Shown: piece by piece, positions 56,586 to 64,000 of the stretch
Layout: every line of letters starts with the position of its first letter
How positions within the stretch are numbered: position 1 is the first letter of the stretch
From: an uncultured Alphaproteobacteria bacterium
GTDB lineage: Bacteria; Pseudomonadota; Alphaproteobacteria; Caulobacterales; Caulobacteraceae
DNA length: 64,000 bases
Assembly (NCBI GenBank): GCA_903822175.1
Contig: CAIJOB010000022.1
Location: 62,001 to 126,000, forward strand
Direction: 5' to 3'
Translations under genes and position numbers: made by a program
The notes under the pieces: model-generated
Database searches by the model: none
What the model saw: only the letters and a program-made list of their open reading frames with translations
Told to the model about the DNA's origin: nothing

Positions 56586-57656
56586 ATGGACATCGGCGTC
56601 TTCATTCCCATCGGCAATAACGGCTGGCTCATCTCGGAAACCGCGCCGCAATACATGCCGTCGTTCGAGCTGAACAAGACCGTCGTTCAGTCGGCGGAGA
56701 AGTACGGCTTCGACTTCGCGCTCTCGATGATCAAGCTGCGCGGCTTCGGCGGGAAGACGCAGTTCTGGGAGCACAATCTCGAGAGCTTCACCCTGATGGC
56801 CGGCCTGGCCGCCGTCACCAGTAAGATCAAGATCTTCGCCACCGCCGCGACGCTGACCATGCCCGCCCCGATCGTCGCCCGCATGGCGTCGACCATCGAC
56901 TCTATCGCCGGGCCCGGCCGCTTCGGCATCAACCTGATCACCGGCTGGCAGAAGGCCGAGTACGACCAGATGGGCCTGTGGCCCGGCGAGAGCCACTACA
57001 AGGATCGCTACAACTACCTGGCCGAATACGCGACCGTGCTGAAGGAGCTGATGGAGACCGGCGTCAGCGACTTCAAAGGCCAGTACCTGCAGATGGAGGA
57101 CTGCCGCGTCAGCCCCAAGCCCACCGACGTGAAGATCATCTGCGCAGGCTCCAGCGACGAGGGGTTGGCCTTCACCGCTCAGTATGCGGACTATTCCTTC
57201 GCGCTGGGCAAGGGGACCAACACGCCGACCGCGTTCGCGCCGGTCAACACGCGCCTCGCCGCCGCCAAGGCCAAGACCGGCCGCGACGTCGGCTCCTACA
57301 TCCTGTTCATGATCATCGCCGATGCGACCGACGAGAAGGCCATGGCCAAGTGGCAGCTCTACCGCGACGGCGCCGACCAGGGCGCGCTGCAGTGGCTGAC
57401 GAACCAGGCCGCGCCGAACGCGCAAGGCGGCACCAGCAACACCAACACCACCCAGCTCGCCGCCCCGGAATCGGCGGTGAACCTCAACATGGGCACGCTG
57501 GTCGGCTCCTACGAGAGCGTGGCCCGCATGCTCGACGAGGTCGCCGGCGTGCCCGACACCGCCGGCGTCCTGCTGGTCTTCGACGACTTCGTGAAAGGGG
57601 TCGACGACTTCGGGACCAAGATCCAGCCCAAGATGAAGAGCCGCGCCAATGTTTAA
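56586..57656 (+). CDS. rutA: Pyrimidine monooxygenase RutA
   Basis: The ATG at 56586 gives '[31 protein letters not shown]', nearly identical to the RutA N-terminus; the track's earlier start adds four residues. The 356-residue LLM-type flavoenzyme has '[38 protein letters not shown]', '[18 protein letters not shown]' and '[20 protein letters not shown]'. It opens the uracil ring with FMNH2 and O2 to ureidoacrylate peracid. Its stop is immediately followed by a palindromic repeat rather than by rutB. The RutF flavin reductase is not encoded nearby. Confidence 0.97.
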   Translation: MDIGVFIPIGNNGWLISETAPQYMPSFELNKTVVQSAEKYGFDFALSMIKLRGFGGKTQFWEHNLESFTLMAGLAAVTSKIKIFATAATLTMPAPIVARMASTIDSIAGPGRFGINLITGWQKAEYDQMGLWPGESHYKDRYNYLAEYATVLKELMETGVSDFKGQYLQMEDCRVSPKPTDVKIICAGSSDEGLAFTAQYADYSFALGKGTNTPTAFAPVNTRLAAAKAKTGRDVGSYILFMIIADATDEKAMAKWQLYRDGADQGALQWLTNQAAPNAQGGTSNTNTTQLAAPESAVNLNMGTLVGSYESVARMLDEVAGVPDTAGVLLVFDDFVKGVDDFGTKIQPKMKSRANV

Positions 57657-57657
57657 T

Positions 57658-57801
57658 ACCTCACCCGCAAAGCGGGGGAGGGGGACCACGAAGTGGTGGA
57701 GGGGGCGCTGCGACCGCACGGCGCCGCCTCGCCCATCCCAGCGCCCCCTCCGTCCCGGTGCTTCCCGAGGGCGGGACACCTCCCCCGCAGGCGGGGGAGG
57801 T
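57658..57801. repeat. Palindromic MITE-like intergenic element inside the rut operon
   Basis: This ~144-nt GC-rich unit starts 2 nt after the rutA stop. It has an outer left arm ACCTCACCCGC-aaa-GCGGGGGAGG, an inner exact 13-nt inverted pair GGAGGGGGCGCTG (57698-57710)/CAGCGCCCCCTCC (57739-57751), and a right arm with the perfect palindrome CCTCCCCCGC-ag-GCGGGGGAGG. The whole unit is an imperfect large hairpin. Similar 'GCGGGGGAGGGGGACCACGAAGTGGTGGAGGGGGCGC' type repeats are common in Caulobacter relatives (recall, not searched). It carries no gene; the small ORFs over it are artefacts. Confidence 0.8.
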
Positions 57802-57833
57802 TGCTCAGCGCCAGCCATCTTCCGGAGCGCCCA

Positions 57834-58553
57834 ATGACCGATCACCCCACCATCCCGCGCGAAGGCGCTGTGACCCTGCCGGCCCGTCCGGAGAGTCTGC
57901 CGATCAACCCGCGCGAGACCGCGCTGATCGTGGTCGACATGCAGAACGCCTATGCCTCGCCCGGCGGCTATCTCGACCTGGCCGGGTTCGACATCGAGGG
58001 CTCGGCGGCGGTCATCGACCGCATCGCGCTGCTGGTCGAGGCCTCACGCAAGGCCGGCGTCCAGGTGGTGTTCTTCCAGAACGGCTGGGACCCGGACTAC
58101 GTCGAGGCCGGCGGCCCGGGCTCCCCCAACTGGTGGAAATCCAATGCGCTGAAGACCATGCGCGACCGCCCCGAACTGGAAGGAACCCTGCTCGCCAAGG
58201 GGACCTGGGACTACGCGCTGGTCGACAAGCTGACGCCGCAGAAGGGCGACATTGTCATTCCGAAGCCGCGCTACTCGGCCTTCTTCAACTCGTCGCTGGA
58301 TTCGATGTTGCGGGCGCGCGGCATCAAGAACCTCGCGTTCTGCGGCATCGCCACCAACGTCTGCGTCGAGAGCACGCTGCGCGACGGCTACCACCTGGAA
58401 TATTTCGGCATCCTCCTGGAGGACGCGACGCACCAGGCGGGGCCGGCCTTCCTGCAGGAAGCCACCGTCTTCAACGTCGAGAAGTTCTTCGGCTGGGTCT
58501 CAAACACCGCCGACTTCTGCGGCACGATCAGCCAGGCCCCGCCTGGGTCCTAG
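57834..58553 (+). CDS. rutB: Ureidoacrylate amidohydrolase RutB (isochorismatase family)
   Basis: The ATG at 57834 follows CGGAG and lies 33 nt after the palindromic element; the track's 57693 start is within the repeat. The 239-residue enzyme has the cysteine-hydrolase triad: Asp35 in '[15 protein letters not shown]', Lys144 in '[10 protein letters not shown]' and Cys177 in '[14 protein letters not shown]'. It releases carbamate and the aminoacrylate peracid from ureidoacrylate peracid. rutC follows after 14 nt. Confidence 0.95.
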   Translation: MTDHPTIPREGAVTLPARPESLPINPRETALIVVDMQNAYASPGGYLDLAGFDIEGSAAVIDRIALLVEASRKAGVQVVFFQNGWDPDYVEAGGPGSPNWWKSNALKTMRDRPELEGTLLAKGTWDYALVDKLTPQKGDIVIPKPRYSAFFNSSLDSMLRARGIKNLAFCGIATNVCVESTLRDGYHLEYFGILLEDATHQAGPAFLQEATVFNVEKFFGWVSNTADFCGTISQAPPGS

Positions 58554-58567
58554 ATACGGAGCGAACC

Positions 58568-58957
58568 ATGCCCAAGACCATCGTCCTGCCGCCCGGCACG
58601 CAGAAGCCGATCGCCCCGTTCTCGCCCGGCACGCTCGCCGACGGCGTGGTCTATGTCTCGGGCACGCTCGCCTTCGACAAGGACAACAACGTCAACCACG
58701 TGGGCGATTGCGAGGCTCAGACGCGCCAGGTGCTGGAGACCATCAAGTCGGTGATCGAGACCGCCGGCGGGACCATGGACGACGTCACCATGAACCACAT
58801 CTTCGTCAAGGACTGGGCCGACTACGGCGCGGTGAACAAGGTCTATGCGGAGTACTTCCCGGGCGACAAGCCGGCCCGCTTCTGCATCCAGTGCGGCCTG
58901 GTGAAGCCCGACTTCCTGGTCGAGATCGCCACCATCGCCCACATCGGGAAACGCTGA
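58568..58957 (+). CDS. rutC: Aminoacrylate peracid reductase RutC (RidA family)
   Basis: A 129-residue RidA-like protein: '[37 protein letters not shown]', '[54 protein letters not shown]' and '[25 protein letters not shown]', matching RutC in length and motifs. It is thought to handle 3-aminoacrylate peracid or its imine. It directly follows rutB and is followed 5 nt later by a nitroreductase gene where rutD/rutE would be expected. Confidence 0.95.
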   Translation: MPKTIVLPPGTQKPIAPFSPGTLADGVVYVSGTLAFDKDNNVNHVGDCEAQTRQVLETIKSVIETAGGTMDDVTMNHIFVKDWADYGAVNKVYAEYFPGDKPARFCIQCGLVKPDFLVEIATIAHIGKR

Positions 58958-58962
58958 GCCCC

Positions 58963-59583
58963 GTGTCTTCAAGAAAAGGAGGGCCACTCTCCGCGAACGG
59001 AAGAACAGCTGATCACGACATCGATCCGATCTTCCTGACCCGCTGGTCGCCGCGCGCCTTCACCGGCGAGGCCATGCCGCACGACGCCCTGATGAGCCTA
59101 TTCGAGGCGGCCCGCTGGGCCCCCTCGGCGTTCAACGGCCAGCCGTGGCGCTTCGTCTACGCCCATCGCGGCACGCCGGAATGGGAGCCGCTGTTCGACG
59201 CCCTGATGGAATACAATCAGGCCTGGGTCGCGACCGGTGTCTCGGTCCTGGGGTACATCATCTCCGACCGCTTCCGCCGCAAACCCGGCGCCGAGCCGGC
59301 TGAGAACCGCAGTCACTCCTTCGACGCCGGCGCCGCCTGGGCCTACCTGGCGCTCCAGGCCCACCAGATCGGCTGGGCCGCCCACGGCATGGGCGGCTTC
59401 CACATCGACAAGGCCCACGCCGCCACCGGCGCTGCGGACGCCGACTACCACATCGAGGCGGCGTTCGCGGTCGGGCGGCCGACGGACGCGAGCGTGCTGC
59501 CGGAGAGCTTCCGGGCGCGGGAGGTACCGAGCGGGCGGGAGCCCGCCCGGACCTTCGTGTTCGAGGGTCGGCTGAAGCCCTAA
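58963..59583 (+). CDS. Nitroreductase family protein (in rut operon position)
   Basis: The start is set at GTG 58963 in the correct frame, 5 nt after the rutC stop, giving 206 residues. It has the FMN-dependent nitroreductase pattern 'FLTRWSPRAFTGEAMPHDALMSLFEAARWAPSAFNGQPWRFVYA', 'AWAYLALQAHQIGWAAHGMGGF' and a C-terminal 'AFAVGRPTDASVLPESFRAREVPSGREPARTFVFEGRL'. The sequence does not look like E. coli RutE but holds its position, so it may do the malonic semialdehyde reduction (inference). It ends overlapping the convergent DUF1993 gene by 4 nt. Confidence 0.85.
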   Translation: MSSRKGGPLSANGRTADHDIDPIFLTRWSPRAFTGEAMPHDALMSLFEAARWAPSAFNGQPWRFVYAHRGTPEWEPLFDALMEYNQAWVATGVSVLGYIISDRFRRKPGAEPAENRSHSFDAGAAWAYLALQAHQIGWAAHGMGGFHIDKAHAATGAADADYHIEAAFAVGRPTDASVLPESFRAREVPSGREPARTFVFEGRLKP

Positions 59584-60104
59584 GCCGCCGCCGCCGTCTG
59601 CGCGCCGGCCAGGAAGTCCATCTTGCCGATCGGCACGCCCTGGCTGCGCAGGATCGCGTAGGCCGTGGTCACGTGGAACAGGAAGTTCGGCAGCGAGAAG
59701 GTCAGCAGGAAGGTCTGGCCGGTGAACTCCATGGTCCGGCCGGGGAAGGTCAGCACGATCTCGCGGCCTTCCTGGCCTTCGACCTGGTCGCGCTTCAGGG
59801 TTTCCAGGAAGGCGATGGTCTTGGCGATGCGTTCCTTCAGTTCCGGGAAGGTGGTCTCGGTGTCGGGCATGGCCGGCGCCTCGACGCCGGCGAGGCGGGC
59901 GCCGCCGCCCTTGGCCGCGTCGCTGGCCAGCTGGATCTGCCGCGCGAGGGGGAACATGCCGTGGCCGAGACTGGCTTCGGTGAAGCTGGTCAGCGGCACC
60001 TTCTGCTCGACGGCATAGGTCTCGGCCTTGTCGAGGAAGTGGCTGAGGTTGCCGAGCATGCGGATGTAGGTGGCGATCGAGGTGTCATAGAGCGAGAGCG
60101 ACAA
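59580..60104 (-). CDS. DUF1993 domain protein
   Basis: A 174-residue protein of helical DinB-like type: 'SLYDTSIATYIRMLGNLSHFLDKAETYAVEQKV', 'MFPLARQIQLASDAAKGGGARLAGVEAP', 'FPELKERIAKTIAFLETL' and the DUF1993 end 'FHVTTAYAILRSQGVPIGKMDFLAG'. The function is unknown; the fold suggests a metal or thiol-binding helical bundle. It is convergent with the nitroreductase gene and divergent from the cyclodeaminase homologue (92-nt gap). Confidence 0.88.
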   Translation of the reverse strand: MSLSLYDTSIATYIRMLGNLSHFLDKAETYAVEQKVPLTSFTEASLGHGMFPLARQIQLASDAAKGGGARLAGVEAPAMPDTETTFPELKERIAKTIAFLETLKRDQVEGQEGREIVLTFPGRTMEFTGQTFLLTFSLPNFLFHVTTAYAILRSQGVPIGKMDFLAGAQTAAAA

Positions 60105-60196
60105 GGGCGTTTCTCCAAACTGCGAAGGCTGTCAGATAGTGCGTCTGGGGCCCGCCAGCCACCGCAGTCGCAACAACTTCATGAGGATGCTCGCCC

Positions 60197-61147
60197 ATGC
60201 GCCTGATCGACGCCGCCGAGGTCCGCGCCAACCTGACCTATGAGGTCTGCATCGCCGCGGTGCGGGGCGCGATGATCGCGCTTTCGGCGGGTGAGACGCG
60301 CCAGCTCCTGCGCTCGATCATGCATTTCGAGGACGGGCGGATGTTCGGGGTGATGCCGGGCGCCATGGGCGACACCGCAGCCTTCGGCGCCAAGGTGCTG
60401 AGCGTGTTTCCGCAGAACTTCGAGGTCGGCCGCCCCTCGCACCAGGGCGTGGTCCTGATGTTCGATCCGGTCAGCGGCGAGCTGGCCTGCGTCGCCGAGG
60501 CCAGCAGCATCACCGCCATCCGCACGGCGGCGGCGAGCGCGGTGGCCACCGATGCGCTGGCGCGGCCGGACGCGCGGCGCCTGGCGATCCTCGGCTACGG
60601 CGACCAAGCCGAGGCCCATGCCGAAGCGATCGGCAAGGTCCGCGATCTGGAAAGCATCACCGTCTGGGGACGTTCGCAGGATCGGGCGCAGGCCTTCGCC
60701 GCCAAGGTCGCCGCCCACGCCGGCGCGCCCATCAAGGTCGCGGCGAGCGCGCAGGCCGCCGTCGCCGACGCCGACATCGTCTGCACCGTGACCGCCTCGC
60801 GCGAGCCGGTGCTGAAGGGCGCCTGGCTCGCGCCGGGGACCCACGTGAACCTGGTGGGGTCGAGCTTCCCGGGGCCGTCCGAGGTCGACCATGACCTGGT
60901 CGTCCGCGCGCGGTTCATCGCCGACTACCGCTAGGGCATCCTGAAGCAAGGGGCCGAATTCCTGCTGGCGAAAGAGGCCGGTCTGATCGGTGACGACCAT
61001 ATCGTGGGCGAGATCGGGCAGGTGTTGTCCGGCGATCTGCCCGGCCGCCAGTCGGCCGATCAGCTCACCGTCTACAAGTCGATCGGCCACATCGTGCAGG
61101 ACCTGGCGAGCGTCCAGGCTCTGCTGGCGCTACCGCCGCGCGCTTAG
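60197..61147 (+). pseudogene. Ornithine cyclodeaminase/mu-crystallin family protein, disrupted by an in-frame TAG
   Basis: The first 245 codons encode an ornithine cyclodeaminase family protein ('RLIDAAEVRANLTYEVCIAAVRGAMIALSAGETRQLLRS', 'TAIRTAAASAVATDALARPDARRLAILGYGDQAEAHAEAI'). A TAG stop at 60932-60934 follows 'ARFIADYR'. The same frame stays open for 70 more codons ('GILKQGAEFLLAKEAGLIGDDHIVGEIGQVL', 'SADQLTVYKSIGHIVQDLASVQALL') to a TAG at 61145-61147, and these residues are the normal C-terminus of the family. A glutamate codon GAG changed to TAG is the simplest cause. It could be a recent pseudogene, a sequencing error, or leaky readthrough. Confidence 0.85.
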
Positions 61148-62472
61148 GCGATCTCCATCAGGACGCCACGCACGATCCCAAACAGCTCTTCGATCTGCGC
61201 CGCGGTGATGATCAGCGGCGGCGAGAACGCCAGCGTGTCGCCGGTGTAGCGGACCATGGCGCCGGTCTTCAGCGCCCCCAGCATGGCCTCGTAGCCGCGT
61301 TTGCCGGGCGCGTCCGGCCGGGGCGCCAGCTCGATCGCCGCCATCATGCCGAGGTTGCGGATATCGATGACGTGCGGACAGTCGGCGAGGCTGTGGACCG
61401 CCGCCTCCCACACCGGCGCGAGCTCGGCGGCCCGGGTCAGCAGGCTCTCGCGGCGATAGATGTCCAGCGTCGCCAGCGCGGCGGCGCAGGCCGCCGGGTG
61501 GCCGGAGTAGGTGTAGCCGTGGAACAGCTCGATGGCGTTCTCCGGCGCCTGCATCAGGGCGTCGTGGATGTCGCGGTGGGCGAACACCGCGCCCATCGGG
61601 AAGGCCCCGTTGGTCAGGCCCTTGGCGGTGGTCATGATGTCCGGCGTTACTCCGAAATACTGGGCCGCAAAGGGCGCGCCAAGCCGTCCGAAACCGGTGA
61701 TCACCTCGTCGAAGATCAACAGGATGCCGTGCTTGGTGCAGAGCTCGCGCAGGCGTTCGAGATAGCCGACCGGCGGCGGCAGGACGCCCGCCGACCCGGC
61801 CACCGGCTCGACGATCACCGCGGCGATGGTCTCGGCGCCATGCAGCGCGATCAGCCGCTCCAGATCGTCGGCCCGCTCGGCGCCATGCTTCGGCTGGCCC
61901 TTGGCGAAGGCGTTCTTCTCCAGGTCGTGGGTGTGGCGCAGATGGTCGGCGCCCGGCAGCGTCAGGAAGGCCCGACGGTTGTTCACCAGCCCGCCCACCG
62001 AGATGCCGCCGAAGCCGACCCCGTGATAGCCCTTCTCGCGGCCGATCAGCCGGGTGCGCTGGCCCTGGCCCTTGGCGCGGTGATAGGCCAGCGCGATCTT
62101 CAGCGCCGTGTCCACCGACTCCGAGCCGGAGTTGGTGAAGAAGATGCGGTCAAGGCCGGCCGGCGCCAGCTTGGCCAGCTCCGTCGCCAGGTCGAAGACC
62201 AGCGGATGGCTCATCTGGAACGAGGGCGCATAGTCCAGCGCCAGCAGTTGCTGGCTGACCGCGGCGGCGATCTCCGGGCGGCCATGGCCGGCGTTGACGC
62301 ACCACAGGCCCGCCGAGCCATCGATCACCTCGCGCCCGTCCTCGGTGCGGTAGTGGACGCCCTTGGCGGAGACCAACAGGCGCGGATCGGCCTTGAACTG
62401 CCGGTTGGCGGTGAACGGCATCCAGAAGGCGTCGAGGTCCGGGCGGTTCAGGCGATCAGACAGGTCATTCAT
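61144..62472 (-). CDS. Omega-aminotransferase (beta-alanine:pyruvate type)
   Basis: A 442-residue class III PLP aminotransferase. 'FWMPFTANRQFKADPRLLVSAKGVHYR' is typical of beta-alanine:pyruvate transaminases. 'ALDYAPSFQMSHPLVFDLATELAKLAPAGLDRIFFTNSGSESVDTALKIA' holds the PLP phosphate site, 'ILLIFDEVITGFGRLG' the PLP Asp and 'TTAKGLTNGAFPMGAVF' the Schiff-base lysine (~285). It converts beta-alanine and pyruvate to malonic semialdehyde and alanine, though omega-amines are possible. It converges on the disrupted cyclodeaminase gene with a 4-nt overlap. Confidence 0.92.
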   Translation of the reverse strand: MNDLSDRLNRPDLDAFWMPFTANRQFKADPRLLVSAKGVHYRTEDGREVIDGSAGLWCVNAGHGRPEIAAAVSQQLLALDYAPSFQMSHPLVFDLATELAKLAPAGLDRIFFTNSGSESVDTALKIALAYHRAKGQGQRTRLIGREKGYHGVGFGGISVGGLVNNRRAFLTLPGADHLRHTHDLEKNAFAKGQPKHGAERADDLERLIALHGAETIAAVIVEPVAGSAGVLPPPVGYLERLRELCTKHGILLIFDEVITGFGRLGAPFAAQYFGVTPDIMTTAKGLTNGAFPMGAVFAHRDIHDALMQAPENAIELFHGYTYSGHPAACAAALATLDIYRRESLLTRAAELAPVWEAAVHSLADCPHVIDIRNLGMMAAIELAPRPDAPGKRGYEAMLGALKTGAMVRYTGDTLAFSPPLIITAAQIEELFGIVRGVLMEIA

Positions 62473-62508
62473 GGTGTCGGTCCCGCGGGCGTGTTCGGCC
62501 CTACGAAA

Positions 62509-63819
62509 TCAGGTTCGCGGCAGGCCCGCCACCTGATTGAGCCGCGCCCAGCTGCGACCATGCGCTCCATGGCCGGCCGCGCCGCCTCTGTCGAGGGCGG
62601 CCAACCAGCGGGCCTCGGCGGCGTCGGCCTCCCGCCAGCACTCGGCGACGGCCCGTTTCAGGACCTCGGCCCCCGCGTCCAGGGCCCCATCGATCCGCGC
62701 CTGGAACTCGGCCTCCAGCGCGTCCCGCTCGCCTTCGATCGAAGCGAGACCTGCCGAGAAATCGCGCAGCAGGGCACGATGCAACCGCTCGTGGCGCCAC
62801 CACAGCGTCTCGTCGTCGAAGCGGTCGGTGGGCGCCGGCCCCTGGGGTGGGAGGCCGGTCTCGAACAGCATCGGCTTGAACAGGCTGATGCAAGGCGCTG
62901 AGGTTCCGGTCAGCCAGTGGACGGCGCGGCCAGGCCTAAGCTCGCTGACCATCGAGGCCACCGACTGGCTGCGGCGCGGCCCTTGCGCGGCGTGCATGCA
63001 GATCGTCCGCCCGTGCGTGTTGGCCGGGCTCCAGTCGGGGTCCTCGCCGTGGTCGCGCAGCGCGGCCATCATGGAGCCCGGCGTCACCCTGGGCGCAGCG
63101 CGGTCGAGCAGCGCATTGCCCCGCGCGCAGCGGCCGCGCCCGAAGCTCGCGGCATCGCGCACCGGATCGAGCAGTTCGGCCGCCACGTCGAACCGGCCAT
63201 CGGCGCCGGTCCAGCCCTCGCGCCGCGCGTGGGCGGCCAGGTCGACGCTGACCGCGTCATAGGTGCGGCCGATCGAGTAGGCGTTGGAGAGCGCCCGATG
63301 GTTCGCCACCCGCTCCACCGCCCACCAACGCCCGGCGGTCTCTAGCACATAGGCCTCCGTGGCGTCGGCGACGATGAAGCCGTTGTTGTAGTAGAACCGG
63401 CCCAGGTGCCCGCAGTCGCCGCCTTGGCCATAACGTTCCAGCAGGCCAGTCATCACCTCGACCGCCTGCGCCGCCGTCGCCGCCCGCTCCAGGCCCAGCC
63501 GGACCAGGTCCATGCCGGTGAGCGCGCGCTTGCGCTCGGCCGGCGTCTTGGCGTGCTGGGCCTCATTGCCTATGGCCACCCCATGCTCATTGGCGCCCAT
63601 CTCCGCGCCCCACATCCAGAACGGCCGGCTGAGCAGGCAGGCATGCGTCGCCGGTGCGTCGGGGATGGTTAGGTAGGTGAGCTTCAGGTCCCCGCCGCCG
63701 CTGCGCCTTGGCGACAGCTCCAGGCCCTGCGCCTCGTTGCGCTCCCGATCACTGTTCTTGGCGAACAGCGCCGCGCCCCGCGCCGTCGAGCCCGCCAGAG
63801 CGACCAGGGTGTCACACAT
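62509..63819 (-). CDS. C69-family dipeptidase/secernin-like protein
   Basis: A 436-residue Ntn-hydrolase of peptidase family C69 (secernin subgroup). The start 'MCDTLVALAGSTARGAALFAKNSDRERNEAQGLE' gives Cys2 as the expected N-terminal nucleophile once Met1 is removed. 'GAEMGANEHGVAIGNEA' and 'VADATEAYVLETAGRWWAVERV' are typical. No signal peptide is seen, so it is cytoplasmic. Substrate unknown; dipeptidase or amidase activity is the family default. It follows the partial gene at the window end by 15 nt on the same strand. Confidence 0.9.
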   Translation of the reverse strand: MCDTLVALAGSTARGAALFAKNSDRERNEAQGLELSPRRSGGGDLKLTYLTIPDAPATHACLLSRPFWMWGAEMGANEHGVAIGNEAQHAKTPAERKRALTGMDLVRLGLERAATAAQAVEVMTGLLERYGQGGDCGHLGRFYYNNGFIVADATEAYVLETAGRWWAVERVANHRALSNAYSIGRTYDAVSVDLAAHARREGWTGADGRFDVAAELLDPVRDAASFGRGRCARGNALLDRAAPRVTPGSMMAALRDHGEDPDWSPANTHGRTICMHAAQGPRRSQSVASMVSELRPGRAVHWLTGTSAPCISLFKPMLFETGLPPQGPAPTDRFDDETLWWRHERLHRALLRDFSAGLASIEGERDALEAEFQARIDGALDAGAEVLKRAVAECWREADAAEARWLAALDRGGAAGHGAHGRSWARLNQVAGLPRT

Positions 63820-63834
63820 GCCGGCGGGGCCCAG

Positions 63835-64000
63835 TCAGTGTTGGTTCGGGACGGTGATGCATTGATGCTTGGCGAAGTCGGTGGGCGGCTTCTTCTCGTT
63901 CGCAGACACGTGGCGCTGGAACACCCATGTCACCAGCAGAGGCGATTCGGTGTCGTCGAAGACGCTTTTCGGCGTTTCGTGGATTTCGGCGACGATATCG
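63835..64000 (-). CDS. 3' end of an unidentified gene (5' end outside window)
   Basis: On the minus strand the frame is open from the window edge to a TGA at 63835-63837, giving 54 complete residues: 'DIVAEIHETPKSVFDDTESPLLVTWVFQRHV...' ending 'FAKHQCITVPNQH'. The stop is 15 nt before the C69 gene start, so it is likely the upstream member of the same operon. It is too short to assign to a family; codon use and third-position GC fit a real gene. Confidence 0.65.
   Translation of the reverse strand, partial: DIVAEIHETPKSVFDDTESPLLVTWVFQRHVSANEKKPPTDFAKHQCITVPNQH

Noticed and set aside
57649-57837. Small ORF spanning the palindromic element after rutA
   Set aside because: Translation is Arg/Gly/Pro-rich and lies entirely in the repeat; no ribosome binding site or family.

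Overview
The window is a high-GC, gene-dense alphaproteobacterial chromosome segment. The best match is a Caulobacteraceae genome, possibly Phenylobacterium or Caulobacter. This is inferred from a cpa-type Tad pilus locus, a UrcA-family protein, an MHYT hybrid kinase, DUF7064/7065 and DUF3667 proteins, and a G+C-rich palindromic intergenic repeat of a kind familiar from these genomes. I see no rRNA, tRNA, CRISPR array, insertion sequence or phage gene, and no stretch over 300 nt without a gene. Fifty-six genes or gene fragments are called. One is broken by a nonsense codon and two are cut by the window edges.

Layout. 1-6054: a catabolic island of NIPSNAP and ABM-fold proteins, a DHA2 exporter, an ACAD10/LvaA-like phosphotransferase with a small partner gene, a cytochrome P450 and a divergent DUF7065/7064 protein. 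6059-13073: a compact Flp/Tad pilus operon (cpaB, cpaC, cpaE, cpaF, tadB, tadC) without pilin, prepilin peptidase or cpaD. 13314-18432: an operon of aldo/keto reductase, family III CoA-transferase, secreted protein, thiolase and flavin reductase. 18438-26595: a biotin-dependent acyl-CoA carboxylase cluster (both subunits, a DUF3667 membrane protein and an acyl-CoA synthetase) divergent from acyl-CoA dehydrogenase and enoyl-CoA hydratase genes. 26609-27648: a tandem palindrome, urcA, a small Gly/His-rich secreted protein and a structured leader. 27649-31576: glycolate oxidase glcDEF. 31697-35400: GST, a second DHA2 transporter and an acyl-CoA synthetase. 35466-43601: a Met/His-rich secreted protein, an MHYT-PAS hybrid kinase, a cytochrome c/PQQ dehydrogenase, a GT4 glycosyltransferase with an odd C-terminus and a small secreted protein. 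43764-49521: S10 peptidase, a terminator plus a long inverted repeat, GH3 glucosidase, a lipoprotein and a CDF transporter. 49611-55651: an overlapping six-gene operon DUF4129-DUF4350-MoxR-DUF58-SpoIIM-RDD. 56586-62472: pyrimidine degradation genes rutA, rutB and rutC plus a nitroreductase, with a palindromic repeat between rutA and rutB, then DUF1993, a disrupted ornithine cyclodeaminase homologue and an omega-aminotransferase. 62509-64000: a C69/secernin peptidase and the end of an unknown gene.

How it fits together. Most of the window encodes acyl-CoA-centred catabolism: two AMP-forming acyl-CoA synthetases, a CoA-transferase, dehydrogenase, hydratase, thiolase, carboxylase and a probable hydroxyacyl-CoA kinase pair. 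The Rut pathway and the omega-aminotransferase could meet at malonic semialdehyde. The most interesting items for follow-up are the P450 plus LvaAB-like module, the DUF4129/DUF4350/MoxR/DUF58/SpoIIM/RDD operon, the palindromic element inside the rut operon, the tandem palindrome upstream of urcA, and the hairpin-rich leader of glcDEF. All family names come from motif recognition by eye; no database search was run.
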